Source of the DNA: Astropecten irregularis
Taxonomy: Eukaryota > Echinodermata > Asteroidea > Paxillosida > Astropectinidae
Reading direction: 5' to 3'
Length of the DNA: 64,000 bases
Assembly (NCBI GenBank): GCA_963971285.1
Contig: OZ020254.1
Location: forward strand, 8,556,001 to 8,620,000
Shown: piece after piece, positions 48,109 through 63,000 of the stretch
Numbering within the stretch: the stretch's first letter is position 1
Layout of the letters: each line of letters starts with the position of its first letter
Program-made: the position numbers and the translations under genes
The notes under the pieces: generated by a model
Told to the model about the DNA's origin: nothing
Databases searched by the model: none
What the model saw: only the letters and a program-made list of their open reading frames with translations

Positions 48109-51040
48109 CATGTTCCGGCCGGGTCTTGAACCCGGGACGTTCGGCTTGCAGGTCCGGACCTGTCGGCTCGAGCCACTTTTTCCGACAAGAACTTGAGAGG
48201 AAATTTCGATATATGAGGCGAGTCGGATTTGATTTTTGGGACATGTGAAAAAAAACATGTTCCGGCCGGGTCTTGAACCCGGGACGTTCGGCTCGCAGGT
48301 CCGGACCTGTCGGCTCGAGCCACTTTTTCCGACAAGAACTTGAGAGGAAATTTCGATATATGAGGCGAGTCGGATTTGATTTTTGGGACATGTGAAAAAA
48401 AACCGGTTCCGGCCGGGTCTTGAACCCGGGACGTTCAGCTCGCAGGTCCGGACCTGTCGGCTCGAGCCACTTTTTCCGACAAGAACTTGAGAGGAAATTT
48501 CGATATATGAGGCGAGTCGGATTTGATTTTTGGGACATGTGAAAAAAAACCGGTTCCGGCCGGGTCTTGAACCCGGGACGTTCGGCTCGCAGGTCCTGAC
48601 CTGTCGGCTCGAGCCACTTTTTCCGACAAGAACTTGAGAGGAAATTTCGATATATGAGGCGAGTCGGATTTGATTTTTGGGACATGTGAAAAAAAACCGG
48701 TTCCGGCCGGGTCTTGAACCCGGGACATTCGGCTCGCAGGTCCGGACCTGTCGGCTCGAGCCACTTTTTCCGACAAGAACTTGAGAGGAAATTTCGATAT
48801 ATGAGGCGAGTCGGATTTGATTTTTGGGACATGTGAAAAAAAACCGGTTCCGGCCGGGTCTTGAACCCGGGACGTTCGGCTCGCAGGTCCGGACCTGTCG
48901 GCTCGAGCCACTTTTTCCGACAAGAACTTGAGAGGAAATTTCGATATATGAGGCGAGTCGGATTTGATTTTTGGGACATGTGAAAAAAAACCGGTTCCGG
49001 CCGGGTCTTGAACCCGGGACGTTCGGCTCGCAGGTCCGGACCTGTCGGCTCGAGCCACTTTTTCCGACAAGAACTTGAGAGGAAATTTCGATATATGAGG
49101 CGAGTCGGATTTGATTTTTGGGACATGTGAAAAAAAACCGGTTCCGGCCGGGTCTTGAACCCGGGACGTTCGGCTCGCAGGTCCGGACCTGTCGGCTCGA
49201 GCCACTTTTTCCGACAAGAACTTGAGAGGAAATTTCGATATATGAGGCGAGTCGGATTTGATTTTTGGGACATGTGAAAAAAAACCGGTTCCGGCCGGGT
49301 CTTGAACCCGGGACGTTCGGCTCGCAGGTCCGGACCTGTCGGCTCGAGCCACTTTTTCCGACAAGAACTTGAGAGGAAATTTCGATATATGAGGCGAGTC
49401 GGATTTGATTTTTGGGACATGTGAAAAAAAACCGGTTCCGGCCGGGTCTTGAACCCGGGACGTTCGGCTCGCAGGTCCGGACCTGTCGGCTCGAGCCACT
49501 TTTTCCGACAAGAACTTGAGAGGAAATTTCGATATATGAGGCGAGTCGGATTTGATTTTTGGGACATGTGAAAAAAAACATGTTCCGGCCGGGTCTTGAA
49601 CCCGGGACGTTCGGCTTGCAGGTCCGGACCTGTCGGCTCGAGCCACTTTTTCCGACAAGAACTTGAGAGGAAATTTCGAAATATGAGGCGAGTCGGATTT
49701 GATTTTTGGGACATGTGAAAAAAAACATGTTCCGGCCGGGTCTTGAACCCGGGACGTTCGGCTCGCAGGTCCGGACCTGTCGGCTCGAGCCACTTTTTCC
49801 GACAAGAACTTGAGAGGAAATTTCGATATATGAGGCGAGTCGGATTTGATTTTTGGGACATGTGAAAAAAAACCGGTTCCGGCCGGGTCTTGAACCCGGG
49901 ACGTTCAGCTCGCAGGTCCGGACCTGTCGGCTCGAGCCACTTTTTCCGACAAGAACTTGAGAGGAAATTTCGATATATGAGGCGAGTCGGATTTGATTTT
50001 TGGGACATGTGAAAAAAAACCGGTTCCGGCCGGGTCTTGAACCCGGGACGTTCGGCTCGCAGGTCCTGACCTGTCGGCTCGAGCCACTTTTTCCGACAAG
50101 AACTTGAGAGGAAATTTCGATATATGAGGCGAGTCGGATTTGATTTTTGGGACATGTGAAAAAAAACCGGTTCCGGCCGGGTCTTGAACCCGGGACATCC
50201 GGCTCGCAGGTCCGGACCTGTCGGCTCGAGCCACTTTTTCCGACAAGAACTTGAGAGGAAATTTCGATATATGAGGCGAGTCGGATTTGATTTTTGGGAC
50301 ATGTGAAAAAAAACCGGTTCCGGCCGGGTCTTGAACCCGGGACGTTCGGCTCGCAGGTCCGGACCTGTCGGCTCGAGCCACTTTTTCCGACAAGAACTTG
50401 AGAGGAAATTTCGATATATGAGGCGAGTCGGATTTGATTTTTGGGACATGTGAAAAAAAACCGGTTCCGGCCGGGTCTTGAACCCGGGACGTTCGGCTCG
50501 CAGGTCCGGACCTGTCGGCTCGAGCCACTTTTTCCGACAAGAACTTGAGAGGAAATTTCGATATATGAGGCGAGTCGGATTTGATTTTTGGGACATGTGA
50601 AAAAAAACCGGTTCCGGCCGGGTCTTGAACCCGGGACGTTCGGCTCGCAGGTCCGGACCTGTCGGCTCGAGCCACTTTTTCCGACAAGAACTTGAGAGGA
50701 AATTTCGATATATGAGGCGAGTCGGATTTGATTTTTGGGACATGTGAAAAAAAACCGGTTCCGGCCGGGTCTTGAACCCGGGACGTTCGGCTCGCAGGTC
50801 CGGACCTGTCGGCTCGAGCCACTTTTTCCGACAAGAACTTGAGAGGAAATTTCGATATATGAGGCGAGTCGGATTTGATTTTTGGGACATGTGAAAAAAA
50901 ACCGGTTCCGGCCGGGTCTTGAACCCGGGACGTTCGGCTCGCAGGTCCGGACCTGTCGGCTCGAGCCACTTTTTCCGACAAGAACTTGAGAGGAAATTTC
51001 GATATATGAGGCGAGTCGGATTTGATTTTTGGGACATGTG
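48109..51040. repeat. 10-unit (1,470-bp) higher-order duplication inside the 147-bp satellite
   Basis: Private variants recur at exactly 1,470 bp. The pair of CATG-type units at 48,109 and 48,256 recurs at 49,579 and 49,726, 'gttcagctcg' at 48,437 recurs at 49,907, 'aggtcctgac' at 48,591 recurs at 50,061, and 'gggacattcgg' near 48,721 recurs as 'gggacatccgg' near 50,191. Two tandem copies of a 10-unit block are therefore present. Confidence 0.85.
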
Positions 51041-54000
51041 AAAAAAAACCGGTTCCGGCCGGGTCTTGAACCCGGGACGTTCGGCTCGCAGGTCCGGACC
51101 TGTCGGCTCGAGCCACTTTTTCCGACAAGAACTTGAGAGGAAATTTCGATATATGAGGCGAGTCGGATTTGATTTTTGGGACATGTGAAAAAAAACCGGT
51201 TCCGGCCGGGTCTTGAACCCGGGACGTTCGGCTCGCAGGTCCGGACCTGTCGGCTCGAGCCACTTTTTCCGACAAGAACTTGAGAGGAAATTTCGATATA
51301 TGAGGCGAGTCGGATTTGATTTTTGGGACATGTGAAAAAAAACCTGTTCCGGCCGGGTCTTGAACCCGGGACGTTCGGCTCGCAGGTCCGGACCTGTCGG
51401 CTCGAGCCACTTTTTCCGACAAGAACTATGAGAGGAAATTTCGATATATGAGGCGAGTCGGATTTGATTTTTGGGACATGTGAAAAAAAACATGTTCCGG
51501 CCGGGTCTTGAACCCGGGACGTTCGGCTCGCAGGTCCGGACCTGTCGGCTCGAGCCACTTTTTCCGACAAGAACTTGAGAGGAAATTTCGATATATGAGG
51601 CGAGTCGGATTTGATTTTTGGGACATGTGAAAAAAAACCGGTTCCGGCCGGGTCTTGAACCCGGGACGTTCGGCTCGCAGGTCCGGACCTGTCGGCTCGA
51701 GCCACTTTTTCCGACAAGAACTTGAGAGGAAATTTCGATATATGAGGCGAGTCGGATTTGATTTTTGGGACATGTGAAAAAAAACCGGTTCCGGCCGGGT
51801 CTTGAACCCGGGACGTTCGGCTCGCAGGTCCGGACCTGTCGGCTCGAGCCACTTTTTCCGACAAGAACTTGAGAGGAAATTTCGATATATGAGGCGAGTC
51901 GGATTTGATTTTTGGGACATGTGAAAAAAAACCGGTTCCGGCCGGGTCTTGAACCCGGGACGTTCGGCTCGCAGGTCCGGACCTGTCGGCTCGAGCCACT
52001 TTTTCCGACAAGAACTTGAGAGGAAATTTCGATATATGAGGCGAGTCGGATTTGATTTTTGGGACATGTGAAAAAAAACCGGTTCCGGCCGGGTCTTGAA
52101 CCCGGGACGTTCGGCTCGCAGGTCCGGACCTGTCGGCTCGAGCCACTTTTTCCGACAAGAACTTGAGAGGAAATTTCGATATATGAGGCGAGTCGGATTT
52201 GATTTTTGGGACATGTGAAAAAAAACATGTTCCGGCCGGGTCTTGAACCCGGGACGTTCGGCTCGCAGGTCCGGACCTGTCGGCTCGAGCCACTTTTTCC
52301 GACAAGAACTTGAGAGGAAATTTCGATATATGAGGCGAGTCGGATTTGATTTTTGGGACATGTGAAAAAAAACATGTTCCGGCCGGGTCTTGAACCCGGG
52401 ACGTTCGGCTCGCAGGTCCGGACCTGTCGGCTCGAGCCACTTTTTCCGACAAGAACTTGAGAGGAAATTTCGATATATGAGGCGAGTCGGATTTGATTTT
52501 TGGGACATGTGAAAAAAAACCGGTTCCGGCCGGGTCTTGAACCCGGGACGTTCGGCTCGCAGGTCCGGACCTGTCGGCTCGAGCCACTTTTTCCGACAAG
52601 AACTTGAGAGGAAATTTCGATATATGAGGCGAGTCGGATTTGATTTTTGGGACATGTGAAAAAAAACCGGTTCCGGCCGGGTCTTGAACCCGGGACGTTC
52701 GGCTCGCAGGTCCGGACCTGTCGGCTCGAGCCACTTTTTCCGACAAGAACTTGAGAGGAAATTTCGATATATGAGGCGAGTCGGATTTGATTTTTGGGAC
52801 ATGTGAAAAAAAACCGGTTCCGGCCGGGTCTTGAACCCGGGACGTTCGGCTCACAGGTCCGGACCTGTCGGCTCGAGCCACTTTTTCCGACAAGAACTTG
52901 AGAGGAAATTTCGATATATGAGGCGAGTCGGATTTGATTTTTGGGACATGTGAAAAAAAACCGGTTCCGGCCGGGTCTTGAACCCGGGACGTTCGGCTCG
53001 CAGGTCCGGACCTGTCGGCTCGAGCCACTTTTTCCGACAAGAACTTGAGAGGAAATTTCGATATATGAGGCGAGTCGGATTTGATTTTTGGGACATGTGA
53101 AAAAAAACCGGTTCCGGCCGGGTCTTGAACCCGGGACGTTCGGCTCGCAGGTCCGGACCTGTCGGCTCGAGCCACTTTTTCCGACAAGAACTTGAGAGGA
53201 AATTTCGATATATGAGGCGAGTCGGATTTGATTTTTGGGACATGTGAAAAAAAACCGGTTCCGGCCGGGTCTTGAACCCGGGACGTTCGGCTCGCAGGTC
53301 CGGACCTGTCGGCTCGAGCCACTTTTTCCGACAAGAACTTGAGAGGAAATTTCGATATATGAGGCGAGTCGGATTTGATTTTTGGGACATGTGAAAAAAA
53401 ACCGGTTCCGGCCGGGTCTTGAACCCGGGACGTTCGGCTCGCAGGTCCGGACCTGTCGGCTCGAGCCACTTTTTCCGACAAGAACTTGAGAGGAAATTTC
53501 GATATATGAGGCGAGTCGGATTTGATTTTTGGGACATGTGAAAAAAAACCGGTTCCGGCCGGGTCTTGAACCCGGGACGTTCGGCTCGCAGGTCCGGACC
53601 TGTCGGCTCGAGCCACTTTTTCCGACAAGAACTTGAGAGGAAATTTCGATATATGAGGCGAGTCGGATTTGATTTTTGGGACATGTGAAAAAAAACCGGT
53701 TCCGGCCGGGTCTTGAACCCGGGACGTTCGGCTCGCAGGTCCGGACCTGTCGGCTCGAGCCACTTTTTCCGACAAGAACTTGAGAGGAAATTTCGATATA
53801 TGAGGCGAGTCGGATTTGATTTTTGGGACATGTGAAAAAAAACCGGTTCCGGCCGGGTCTTGAACCCGGGACGTTCGGCTCGCAGGTCCGGACCTGTCGG
53901 CTCGAGCCACTTTTTCCGACAAGAACTTGAGAGGAAATTTCGATATATGAGGCGAGTCGGATTTGATTTTTGGGACATGTGAAAAAAAACCGGTTCCGGC

Positions 54001-57000
54001 CGGGTCTTGAACCCGGGACGTTCGGCTCGCAGGTCCGGACCTGTCGGCTCGAGCCACTTTTTCCGACAAGAACTTGAGAGGAAATTTCGATATATGAGGC
54101 GAGTCGGATTTGATTTTTGGGACATGTGAAAAAAAACCGGTTCCGGCCGGGTCTTGAACCCGGGACGTTCGGCTCGCAGGTCCGGACCTGTCGGCTCGAG
54201 CCACTTTTTCCGACAAGAACTTGAGAGGAAATTTCGATATATGAGGCGAGTCGGATTTGATTTTTGGGACATGTGAAAAAAAACCGGTTCCGGCCGGGTC
54301 TTGAACCCGGGACGTTCGGCTCGCAGGTCCGGACCTGTCGGCTCGAGCCACTTTTTCCGACAAGAACTTGAGAGGAAATTTCGATATATGAGGCGAGTCG
54401 GATTTGATTTTTGGGACATGTGAAAAAAAACCGGTTCCGGCCGGGTCTTGAACCCGGGACGTTCGGCTCGCAGGTCCGGACCTGTCGGCTCGAGCCACTT
54501 TTTCCGACAAGAACTTGAGAGGAAATTTCGATATATGAGGCGAGTCGGATTTGATTTTTGGGACATGTGAAAAAAAACCGGTTCCGGCCGGGTCTTGAAC
54601 CCGGGACGTTCGGCTCGCAGGTCCGGACCTGTCGGCTCGAGCCACTTTTTCCGACAAGAACTTGAGAGGAAATTTCGATATATGAGGCGAGTCGGATTTG
54701 ATTTTTGGGACATGTGAAAAAAAACCGGTTCCGGCCGGGTCTTGAACCCGGGACGTTCGGCTCGCAGGTCCGGACCTGTCGGCTCGAGCCACTTTTTCCG
54801 ACAAGAACTTGAGAGGAAATTTCGATATATGAGGCGAGTCGGATTTGATTTTTGGGACATGTGAAAAAAAACCGGTTCCGGCCGGGTCTTGAACCCGGGA
54901 CGTTCGGCTCGCAGGTCCGGACCTGTCGGCTCGAGCCACTTTTTCCGACAAGAACTTGAGAGGAAATTTCGATATATGAGGCGAGTCGGATTTGATTTTT
55001 GGGACATGTGAAAAAAAACCGGTTCCGGCCGGGTCTTGAACCCGGGACGTTCGGCTCGCAGGTCCGGACCTGTCGGCTCGAGCCACTTTTTCCGACAAGA
55101 ACTTGAGAGGAAATTTCGATATATGAGGCGAGTCGGATTTGATTTTTGGGACATGTGAAAAAAAACCGGTTCCGGCCGGGTCTTGAACCCGGGACGTTCG
55201 GCTCGCAGGTCCGGACCTGTCGGCTCGAGCCACTTTTTCCGACAAGAACTTGAGAGGAAATTTCGATATATGAGGCGAGTCGGATTTGATTTTTGGGACA
55301 TGTGAAAAAAAACCGGTTCCGGCCGGGTCTTGAACCCGGGACGTTCGGCTCGCAGGTCCGGACCTGTCGGCTCGAGCCACTTTTTCCGACAAGAACTTGA
55401 GAGGAAATTTCGATATATGAGGCGAGTCGGATTTGATTTTTGGGACATGTGAAAAAAAACCGGTTCCGGCCGGGTCTTGAACCCGGGACGTTCGGCTCGC
55501 AGGTCCGGACCTGTCGGCTCGAGCCACTTTTTCCGACAAGAACTTGAGAGGAAATTTCGATATATGAGGCGAGTCGGATTTGATTTTTGGGACATGTGAA
55601 AAAAAACCGGTTCCGGCCGGGTCTTGAACCCGGGACGTTCGGCTCGCAGGTCCGGACCTGTCGGCTCGAGCCACTTTTTCCGACAAGAACTTGAGAGGAA
55701 ATTTCGATATATGAGGCGAGTCGGATTTGATTTTTGGGACATGTGAAAAAAAACCGGTTCCGGCCGGGTCTTGAACCCGGGACGTTCGGCTCGCAGGTCC
55801 GGACCTGTCGGCTCGAGCCACTTTTTCCGACAAGAACTTGAGAGGAAATTTCGATATATGAGGCGAGTCGGATTTGATTTTTGGGACATGTGAAAAAAAA
55901 CCGGTTCCGGCCGGGTCTTGAACCCGGGACGTTCGGCTCGCAGGTCCGGACCTGTCGGCTCGAGCCACTTTTTCCGACAAGAACTTGAGAGGAAATTTCG
56001 ATATATGAGGCGAGTCGGATTTGATTTTTGGGACATGTGAAAAAAAACCGGTTCCGGCCGGGTCTTGAACCCGGGACGTTCGGCTCGCAGGTCCGGACCT
56101 GTCGGCTCGAGCCACTTTTTCCGACAAGAACTTGAGAGGAAATTTCGATATATGAGGCGAGTCGGATTTGATTTTTGGGACATGTGAAAAAAAACCGGTT
56201 CCGGCCGGGTCTTGAACCCGGGACGTTCGGCTCGCAGGTCCGGACCTGTCGGCTCGAGCCACTTTTTCCGACAAGAACTTGAGAGGAAATTTCGATATAT
56301 GAGGCGAGTCGGATTTGATTTTTGGGACATGTGAAAAAAAACCGGTTCCGGCCGGGTCTTGAACCCGGGACGTTCGGCTCGCAGGTCCGGACCTGTCGGC
56401 TCGAGCCACTTTTTCCGACAAGAACTTGAGAGGAAATTTCGATATATGAGGCGAGTCGGATTTGATTTTTGGGACATGTGAAAAAAAACCGGTTCCGGCC
56501 GGGTCTTGAACCCGGGACGTTCGGCTCGCAGGTCCGGACCTGTCGGCTCGAGCCACTTTTTCCGACAAGAACTTGAGAGGAAATTTCGATATATGAGGCG
56601 AGTCGGATTTGATTTTTGGGACATGTGAAAAAAAACCGGTTCCGGCCGGGTCTTGAACCCGGGACGTTCGGCTCGCAGGTCCGGACCTGTCGGCTCGAGC
56701 CACTTTTTCCGACAAGAACTTGAGAGGAAATTTCGATATATGAGGCGAGTCGGATTTGATTTTTGGGACATGTGAAAAAAAACCGGTTCCGGCCGGGTCT
56801 TGAACCCGGGACGTTCGGCTCGCAGGTCCGGACCTGTCGGCTCGAGCCACTTTTTCCGACAAGAACTTGAGAGGAAATTTCGATATATGAGGCGAGTCGG
56901 ATTTGATTTTTGGGACATGTGAAAAAAAACCGGTTCCGGCCGGGTCTTGAACCCGGGACGTTCGGCTCGCAGGTCCGGACCTGTCGGCTCGAGCCACTTT

Positions 57001-60000
57001 TTCCGACAAGAACTTGAGAGGAAATTTCGATATATGAGGCGAGTCGGATTTGATTTTTGGGACATGTGAAAAAAAACCGGTTCCGGCCGGGTCTTGAACC
57101 CGGGACGTTCGGCTCGCAGGTCCGGACCTGTCGGCTCGAGCCACTTTTTCCGACAAGAACTTGAGAGGAAATTTCGATATATGAGGCGAGTCGGATTTGA
57201 TTTTTGGGACATGTGAAAAAAAACCGGTTCCGGCCGGGTCTTGAACCCGGGACGTTCGGCTCGCAGGTCCGGACCTGTCGGCTCGAGCCACTTTTTCCGA
57301 CAAGAACTTGAGAGGAAATTTCGATATATGAGGCGAGTCGGATTTGATTTTTGGGACATGTGAAAAAAAACCGGTTCCGGCCGGGTCTTGAACCCGGGAC
57401 GTTCGGCTCGCAGGTCCGGACCTGTCGGCTCGAGCCACTTTTTCCGACAAGAACTTGAGAGGAAATTTCGATATATGAGGCGAGTCGGATTTGATTTTTG
57501 GGACATGTGAAAAAAAACCGGTTCCGGCCGGGTCTTGAACCCGGGACGTTCGGCTCGCAGGTCCGGACCTGTCGGCTCGAGCCACTTTTTCCGACAAGAA
57601 CTTGAGAGGAAATTTCGATATATGAGGCGAGTCGGATTTGATTTTTGGGACATGTGAAAAAAAACCGGTTCCGGCCGGGTCTTGAACCCGGGACGTTCGG
57701 CTCGCAGGTCCGGACCTGTCGGCTCGAGCCACTTTTTCCGACAAGAACTTGAGAGGAAATTTCGATATATGAGGCGAGTCGGATTTGATTTTTGGGACAT
57801 GTGAAAAAAAACCGGTTCCGGCCGGGTCTTGAACCCGGGACGTTCGGCTCGCAGGTCCGGACCTGTCGGCTCGAGCCACTTTTTCCGACAAGAACTTGAG
57901 AGGAAATTTCGATATATGAGGCGAGTCGGATTTGATTTTTGGGACATGTGAAAAAAAACCGGTTCCGGCCGGGTCTTGAACCCGGGACGTTCGGCTCGCA
58001 GGTCCGGACCTGTCGGCTCGAGCCACTTTTTCCGACAAGAACTTGAGAGGAAATTTCGATATATGAGGCGAGTCGGATTTGATTTTTGGGACATGTGAAA
58101 AAAAACCGGTTCCGGCCGGGTCTTGAACCCGGGACGTTCGGCTCGCAGGTCCGGACCTGTCGGCTCGAGCCACTTTTTCCGACAAGAACTTGAGAGGAAA
58201 TTTCGATATATGAGGCGAGTCGGATTTGATTTTTGGGACATGTGAAAAAAAACCGGTTCCGGCCGGGTCTTGAACCCGGGACGTTCGGCTCGCAGGTCCG
58301 GACCTGTCGGCTCGAGCCACTTTTTCCGACAAGAACTTGAGAGGAAATTTCGATATATGAGGCGAGTCGGATTTGATTTTTGGGACATGTGAAAAAAAAC
58401 CGGTTCCGGCCGGGTCTTGAACCCGGGACGTTCGGCTCGCAGGTCCGGACCTGTCGGCTCGAGCCACTTTTTCCGACAAGAACTTGAGAGGAAATTTCGA
58501 TATATGAGGCGAGTCGGATTTGATTTTTGGGACATGTGAAAAAAAACCGGTTCCGGCCGGGTCTTGAACCCGGGACGTTCGGCTCGCAGGTCCGGACCTG
58601 TCGGCTCGAGCCACTTTTTCCGACAAGAACTTGAGAGGAAATTTCGATATATGAGGCGAGTCGGATTTGATTTTTGGGACATGTGAAAAAAAACCGGTTC
58701 CGGCCGGGTCTTGAACCCGGGACGTTCGGCTCGCAGGTCCGGACCTGTCGGCTCGAGCCACTTTTTCCGACAAGAACTTGAGAGGAAATTTCGATATATG
58801 AGGCGAGTCGGATTTGATTTTTGGGACATGTGAAAAAAAACCGGTTCCGGCCGGGTCTTGAACCCGGGACGTTCGGCTCGCAGGTCCGGACCTGTCGGCT
58901 CGAGCCACTTTTTCCGACAAGAACTTGAGAGGAAATTTCGATATATGAGGCGAGTCGGATTTGATTTTTGGGACATGTGAAAAAAAACCGGTTCCGGCCG
59001 GGTCTTGAACCCGGGACGTTCGGCTCGCAGGTCCGGACCTGTCGGCTCGAGCCACTTTTTCCGACAAGAACTTGAGAGGAAATTTCGATATATGAGGCGA
59101 GTCGGATTTGATTTTTGGGACATGTGAAAAAAAACCGGTTCCGGCCGGGTCTTGAACCCGGGACGTTCGGCTCGCAGGTCCGGACCTGTCGGCTCGAGCC
59201 ACTTTTTCCGACAAGAACTTGAGAGGAAATTTCGATATATGAGGCGAGTCGGATTTGATTTTTGGGACATGTGAAAAAAAACCGGTTCCGGCCGGGTCTT
59301 GAACCCGGGACGTTCGGCTCGCAGGTCCGGACCTGTCGGCTCGAGCCACTTTTTCCGACAAGAACTTGAGAGGAAATTTCGATATATGAGGCGAGTCGGA
59401 TTTGATTTTTGGGACATGTGAAAAAAAACCGGTTCCGGCCGGGTCTTGAACCCGGGACGTTCGGCTCGCAGGTCCGGACCTGTCGGCTCGAGCCACTTTT
59501 TCCGACAAGAACTTGAGAGGAAATTTCGATATATGAGGCGAGTCGGATTTGATTTTTGGGACATGTGAAAAAAAACCGGTTCCGGCCGGGTCTTGAACCC
59601 GGGACGTTCGGCTCGCAGGTCCGGACCTGTCGGCTCGAGCCACTTTTTCCGACAAGAACTTGAGAGGAAATTTCGATATATGAGGCGAGTCGGATTTGAT
59701 TTTTGGGACATGTGAAAAAAAACCGGTTCCGGCCGGGTCTTGAACCCGGGACGTTCGGCTCGCAGGTCCGGACCTGTCGGCTCGAGCCACTTTTTCCGAC
59801 AAGAACTTAAGAGGAAATTTCGATATATGAGGCGAGTCGGATTTGATTTTTGGGACATGTGAAAAAAAACCGGTTCCGGCCGGGTCTTGAACCCGGGACG
59901 TTCGGCTCGCAGGTCCGGACCTGTCGGCTCGAGCCACTTTTTCCGACAAGAACTTGAGAGGAAATTTCGATATATGAGGCGAGTCGGATTTGATTTTTGG

Positions 60001-63000
60001 GACATGTGAAAAAAAACCGGTTCCGGCCGGGTCTTGAACCCGGGACGTTCGGCTCGCAGGTCCGGACCTGTCGGCTCGAGCCACTTTTTCCGACAAGAAC
60101 TTGAGAGGAAATTTCGATATATGAGGCGAGTCGGATTTGATTTTTGGGACATGTGAAAAAAAACCGGTTCCGGCCGGGTCTTGAACCCGGGACGTTCGGC
60201 TCGCAGGTCCGGACCTGTCGGCTCGAGCCACTTTTTCCGACAAGAACTTGAGAGGAAATTTCGATATATGAGGCGAGTCGGATTTGATTTTTGGGACATG
60301 TGAAAAAAAACCGGTTCCGGCCGGGTCTTGAACCCGGGACGTTCGGCTCGCAGGTCCGGACCTGTCGGCTCGAGCCACTTTTTCCGACAAGAACTTGAGA
60401 GGAAATTTCGATATATGAGGCGAGTCGGATTTGATTTTTGGGACATGTGAAAAAAAACCGGTTCCGGCCGGGTCTTGAACCCGGGACGTTCGGCTCGCAG
60501 GTCCGGACCTGTCGGCTCGAGCCACTTTTTCCGACAAGAACTTGAGAGGAAATTTCGATATATGAGGCGAGTCGGATTTGATTTTTGGGACATGTGAAAA
60601 AAAACCGGTTCCGGCCGGGTCTTGAACCCGGGACGTTCGGCTCGCAGGTCCGGACCTGTCGGCTCGAGCCACTTTTTCCGACAAGAACTTGAGAGGAAAT
60701 TTCGATATATGAGGCGAGTCGGATTTGATTTTTGGGACATGTGAAAAAAAACCGGTTCCGGCGGGTCTTGAACCCGGGACATTTCGGCTCGCAGGTCGGA
60801 CCTGTCGGCTCGAGCCACTTTTTCCGACAAGAACTTGAGAGGAAATTTCGATATATGAGGCGAGTCGGATTTGATTTTTGGGACATGTGAAAAAAAACCG
60901 GTTCCGGCCGGGTCTTGAACCCGGGACGTTCGGCTCGCAGGTCCGGACCTGTCGGCTCGAGCCACTTTTTCCGACAAGAACTTGAGAGGAAATTTCGATA
61001 TATGAGGCGAGTCGGATTTGATTTTTGGGACATGTGAAAAAAAACCGGTTCCGGCCGGGTCTTGAACCCGGGACATTCGGCTCGCAGGTCCGGACCTGTC
61101 GGCTCGAGCCACTTTTTCCGACAAGAACTTGAGAGGAAATTTCGATATATGAGGCGAGTCGGATTTGATTTTTGGGACATGTGAAAAAAAACCGGTTCCG
61201 GCCGGGTCTTGAACCCGGGACGTTCGGCTCGCAGGTCCGGACCTGTCGGCTCGAGCCACTTTTTCCGACAAGAACTTGAGAGGAAATTTCGATATATGAG
61301 GCGAGTCGGATTTGATTTTTGGGACATGTGAAAAAAAACCGGTTCCGGCCGGGTCTTGAACCCGGGACGTTCGGCTCGCAGGTCCGGACCTGTCGGCTCG
61401 AGCCACTTTTTCCGACAAGAACTTGAGAGGAAATTTCGATATATGAGGCGAGTCGGATTTGATTTTTGGGACATGTGAAAAAAAACCGGTTCCGGCCGGG
61501 TCTTGAACCCGGGACGTTCGGCTCGCAGGTCCGGACCTGTCGGCTCGAGCCACTTTTTCCGACAAGAACTTGAGAGGAAATTTCGATATATGAGGCGAGT
61601 CGGATTTGATTTTTGGGACATGTGAAAAAAAACCGGTTCCGGCCGGGTCTTGAACCCGGGACGTTCGGCTCGCAGGTCCGGACCTGTCGGCTCGAGCCAC
61701 TTTTTCCGACAAGAACTTGAGAGGAAATTTCGATATATGAGGCGAGTCGGATTTGATTTTTGGGACATGTGAAAAAAAACCGGTTCCGGCCGGGTCTTGA
61801 ACCCGGGACGTTCGGCTCGCAGGTCCGGACCTGTCGGCTCGAGCCACTTTTTCCGACAAGAACTTGAGAGGAAATTTCGATATATGAGGCGAGTCGGATT
61901 TGATTTTTGGGACATGTGAAAAAAAACCGGTTCCGGCCGGGTCTTGAACCCGGGACGTTCGGCTCGCAGGTCCGGACCTGTCGGCTCGAGCCACTTTTTC
62001 CGACAAGAACTTGAGAGGAAATTTCGATATATGAGGCGAGTCGGATTTGATTTTTGGGACATGTGAAAAAAAACCGGTTCCGGCCGGGTCTTGAACCCGG
62101 GACGTTCGGCTCGCAGGTCCGGACCTGTCGGCTCGAGCCACTTTTTCCGACAAGAACTTGAGAGGAAATTTCGATATATGAGGCGAGTCGGATTTGATTT
62201 TTGGGACATGTGAAAAAAAACCGGTTCCGGCCGGGTCTTGAACCCGGGACGTTCGGCTCGCAGGTCCGGACCTGTCGGCTCGAGCCACTTTTTCCGACAA
62301 GAACTTGAGAGGAAATTTCGATATATGAGGCGAGTCGGATTTGATTTTTGGGACATGTGAAAAAAAACCGGTTCCGGCCGGGTCTTGAACCCGGGACGTT
62401 CGGCTCGCAGGTCCGGACCTGTCGGCTCGAGCCACTTTTTCCGACAAGAACTTGAGAGGAAATTTCGATATATGAGGCGAGTCGGATTTGATTTTTGGGA
62501 CATGTGAAAAAAAACCGGTTCCGGCCGGGTCTTGAACCCGGGACGTTCGGCTCGCAGGTCCGGACCTGTTGGCTCGAGCCACTTTTTCCGACAAGAACTT
62601 GAGAGGAAATTTCGATATATGAGGCGAGTCGGATTTGATTTTTGGGACATGTGAAAAAAAACCGGTTCCGGCCGGGTCTTGAACCCGGGACATTCGGCTC
62701 GCAGGTCCGGACCTGTCGGCTCGAGCCACTTTTTCCGACAAGAACTTAGAGGAAATTTCGATATATGAGGCGAGTCGGATTTGATTTTTGGGACATGTGA
62801 AAAAAAACCGGTTCCGGCTGGGTCTTGAACCCGGGACGTTCGGCTCGCAGGTCCGGACCTGTCGGCTCGAGCCACTTTTTCCGACAAGAACTTGAGAGGA
62901 AATTTCGATATATGAGGCGAGTCGGATTTGATTTTTGGGACATGTGAAAAAAAACCGGTTCCGGCCGGGTCTTGAACCCGGGACGTTCGGCTCGCAGGTC

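Noticed and set aside
47236..60684. Open frame of nearly 4,500 codons, and several others over 400 codons, on the minus strand
   Set aside because: They are products of a 147-bp unit that is a multiple of three and has no minus-strand stops. Several frames are open at once, and translation is interrupted only at indels.
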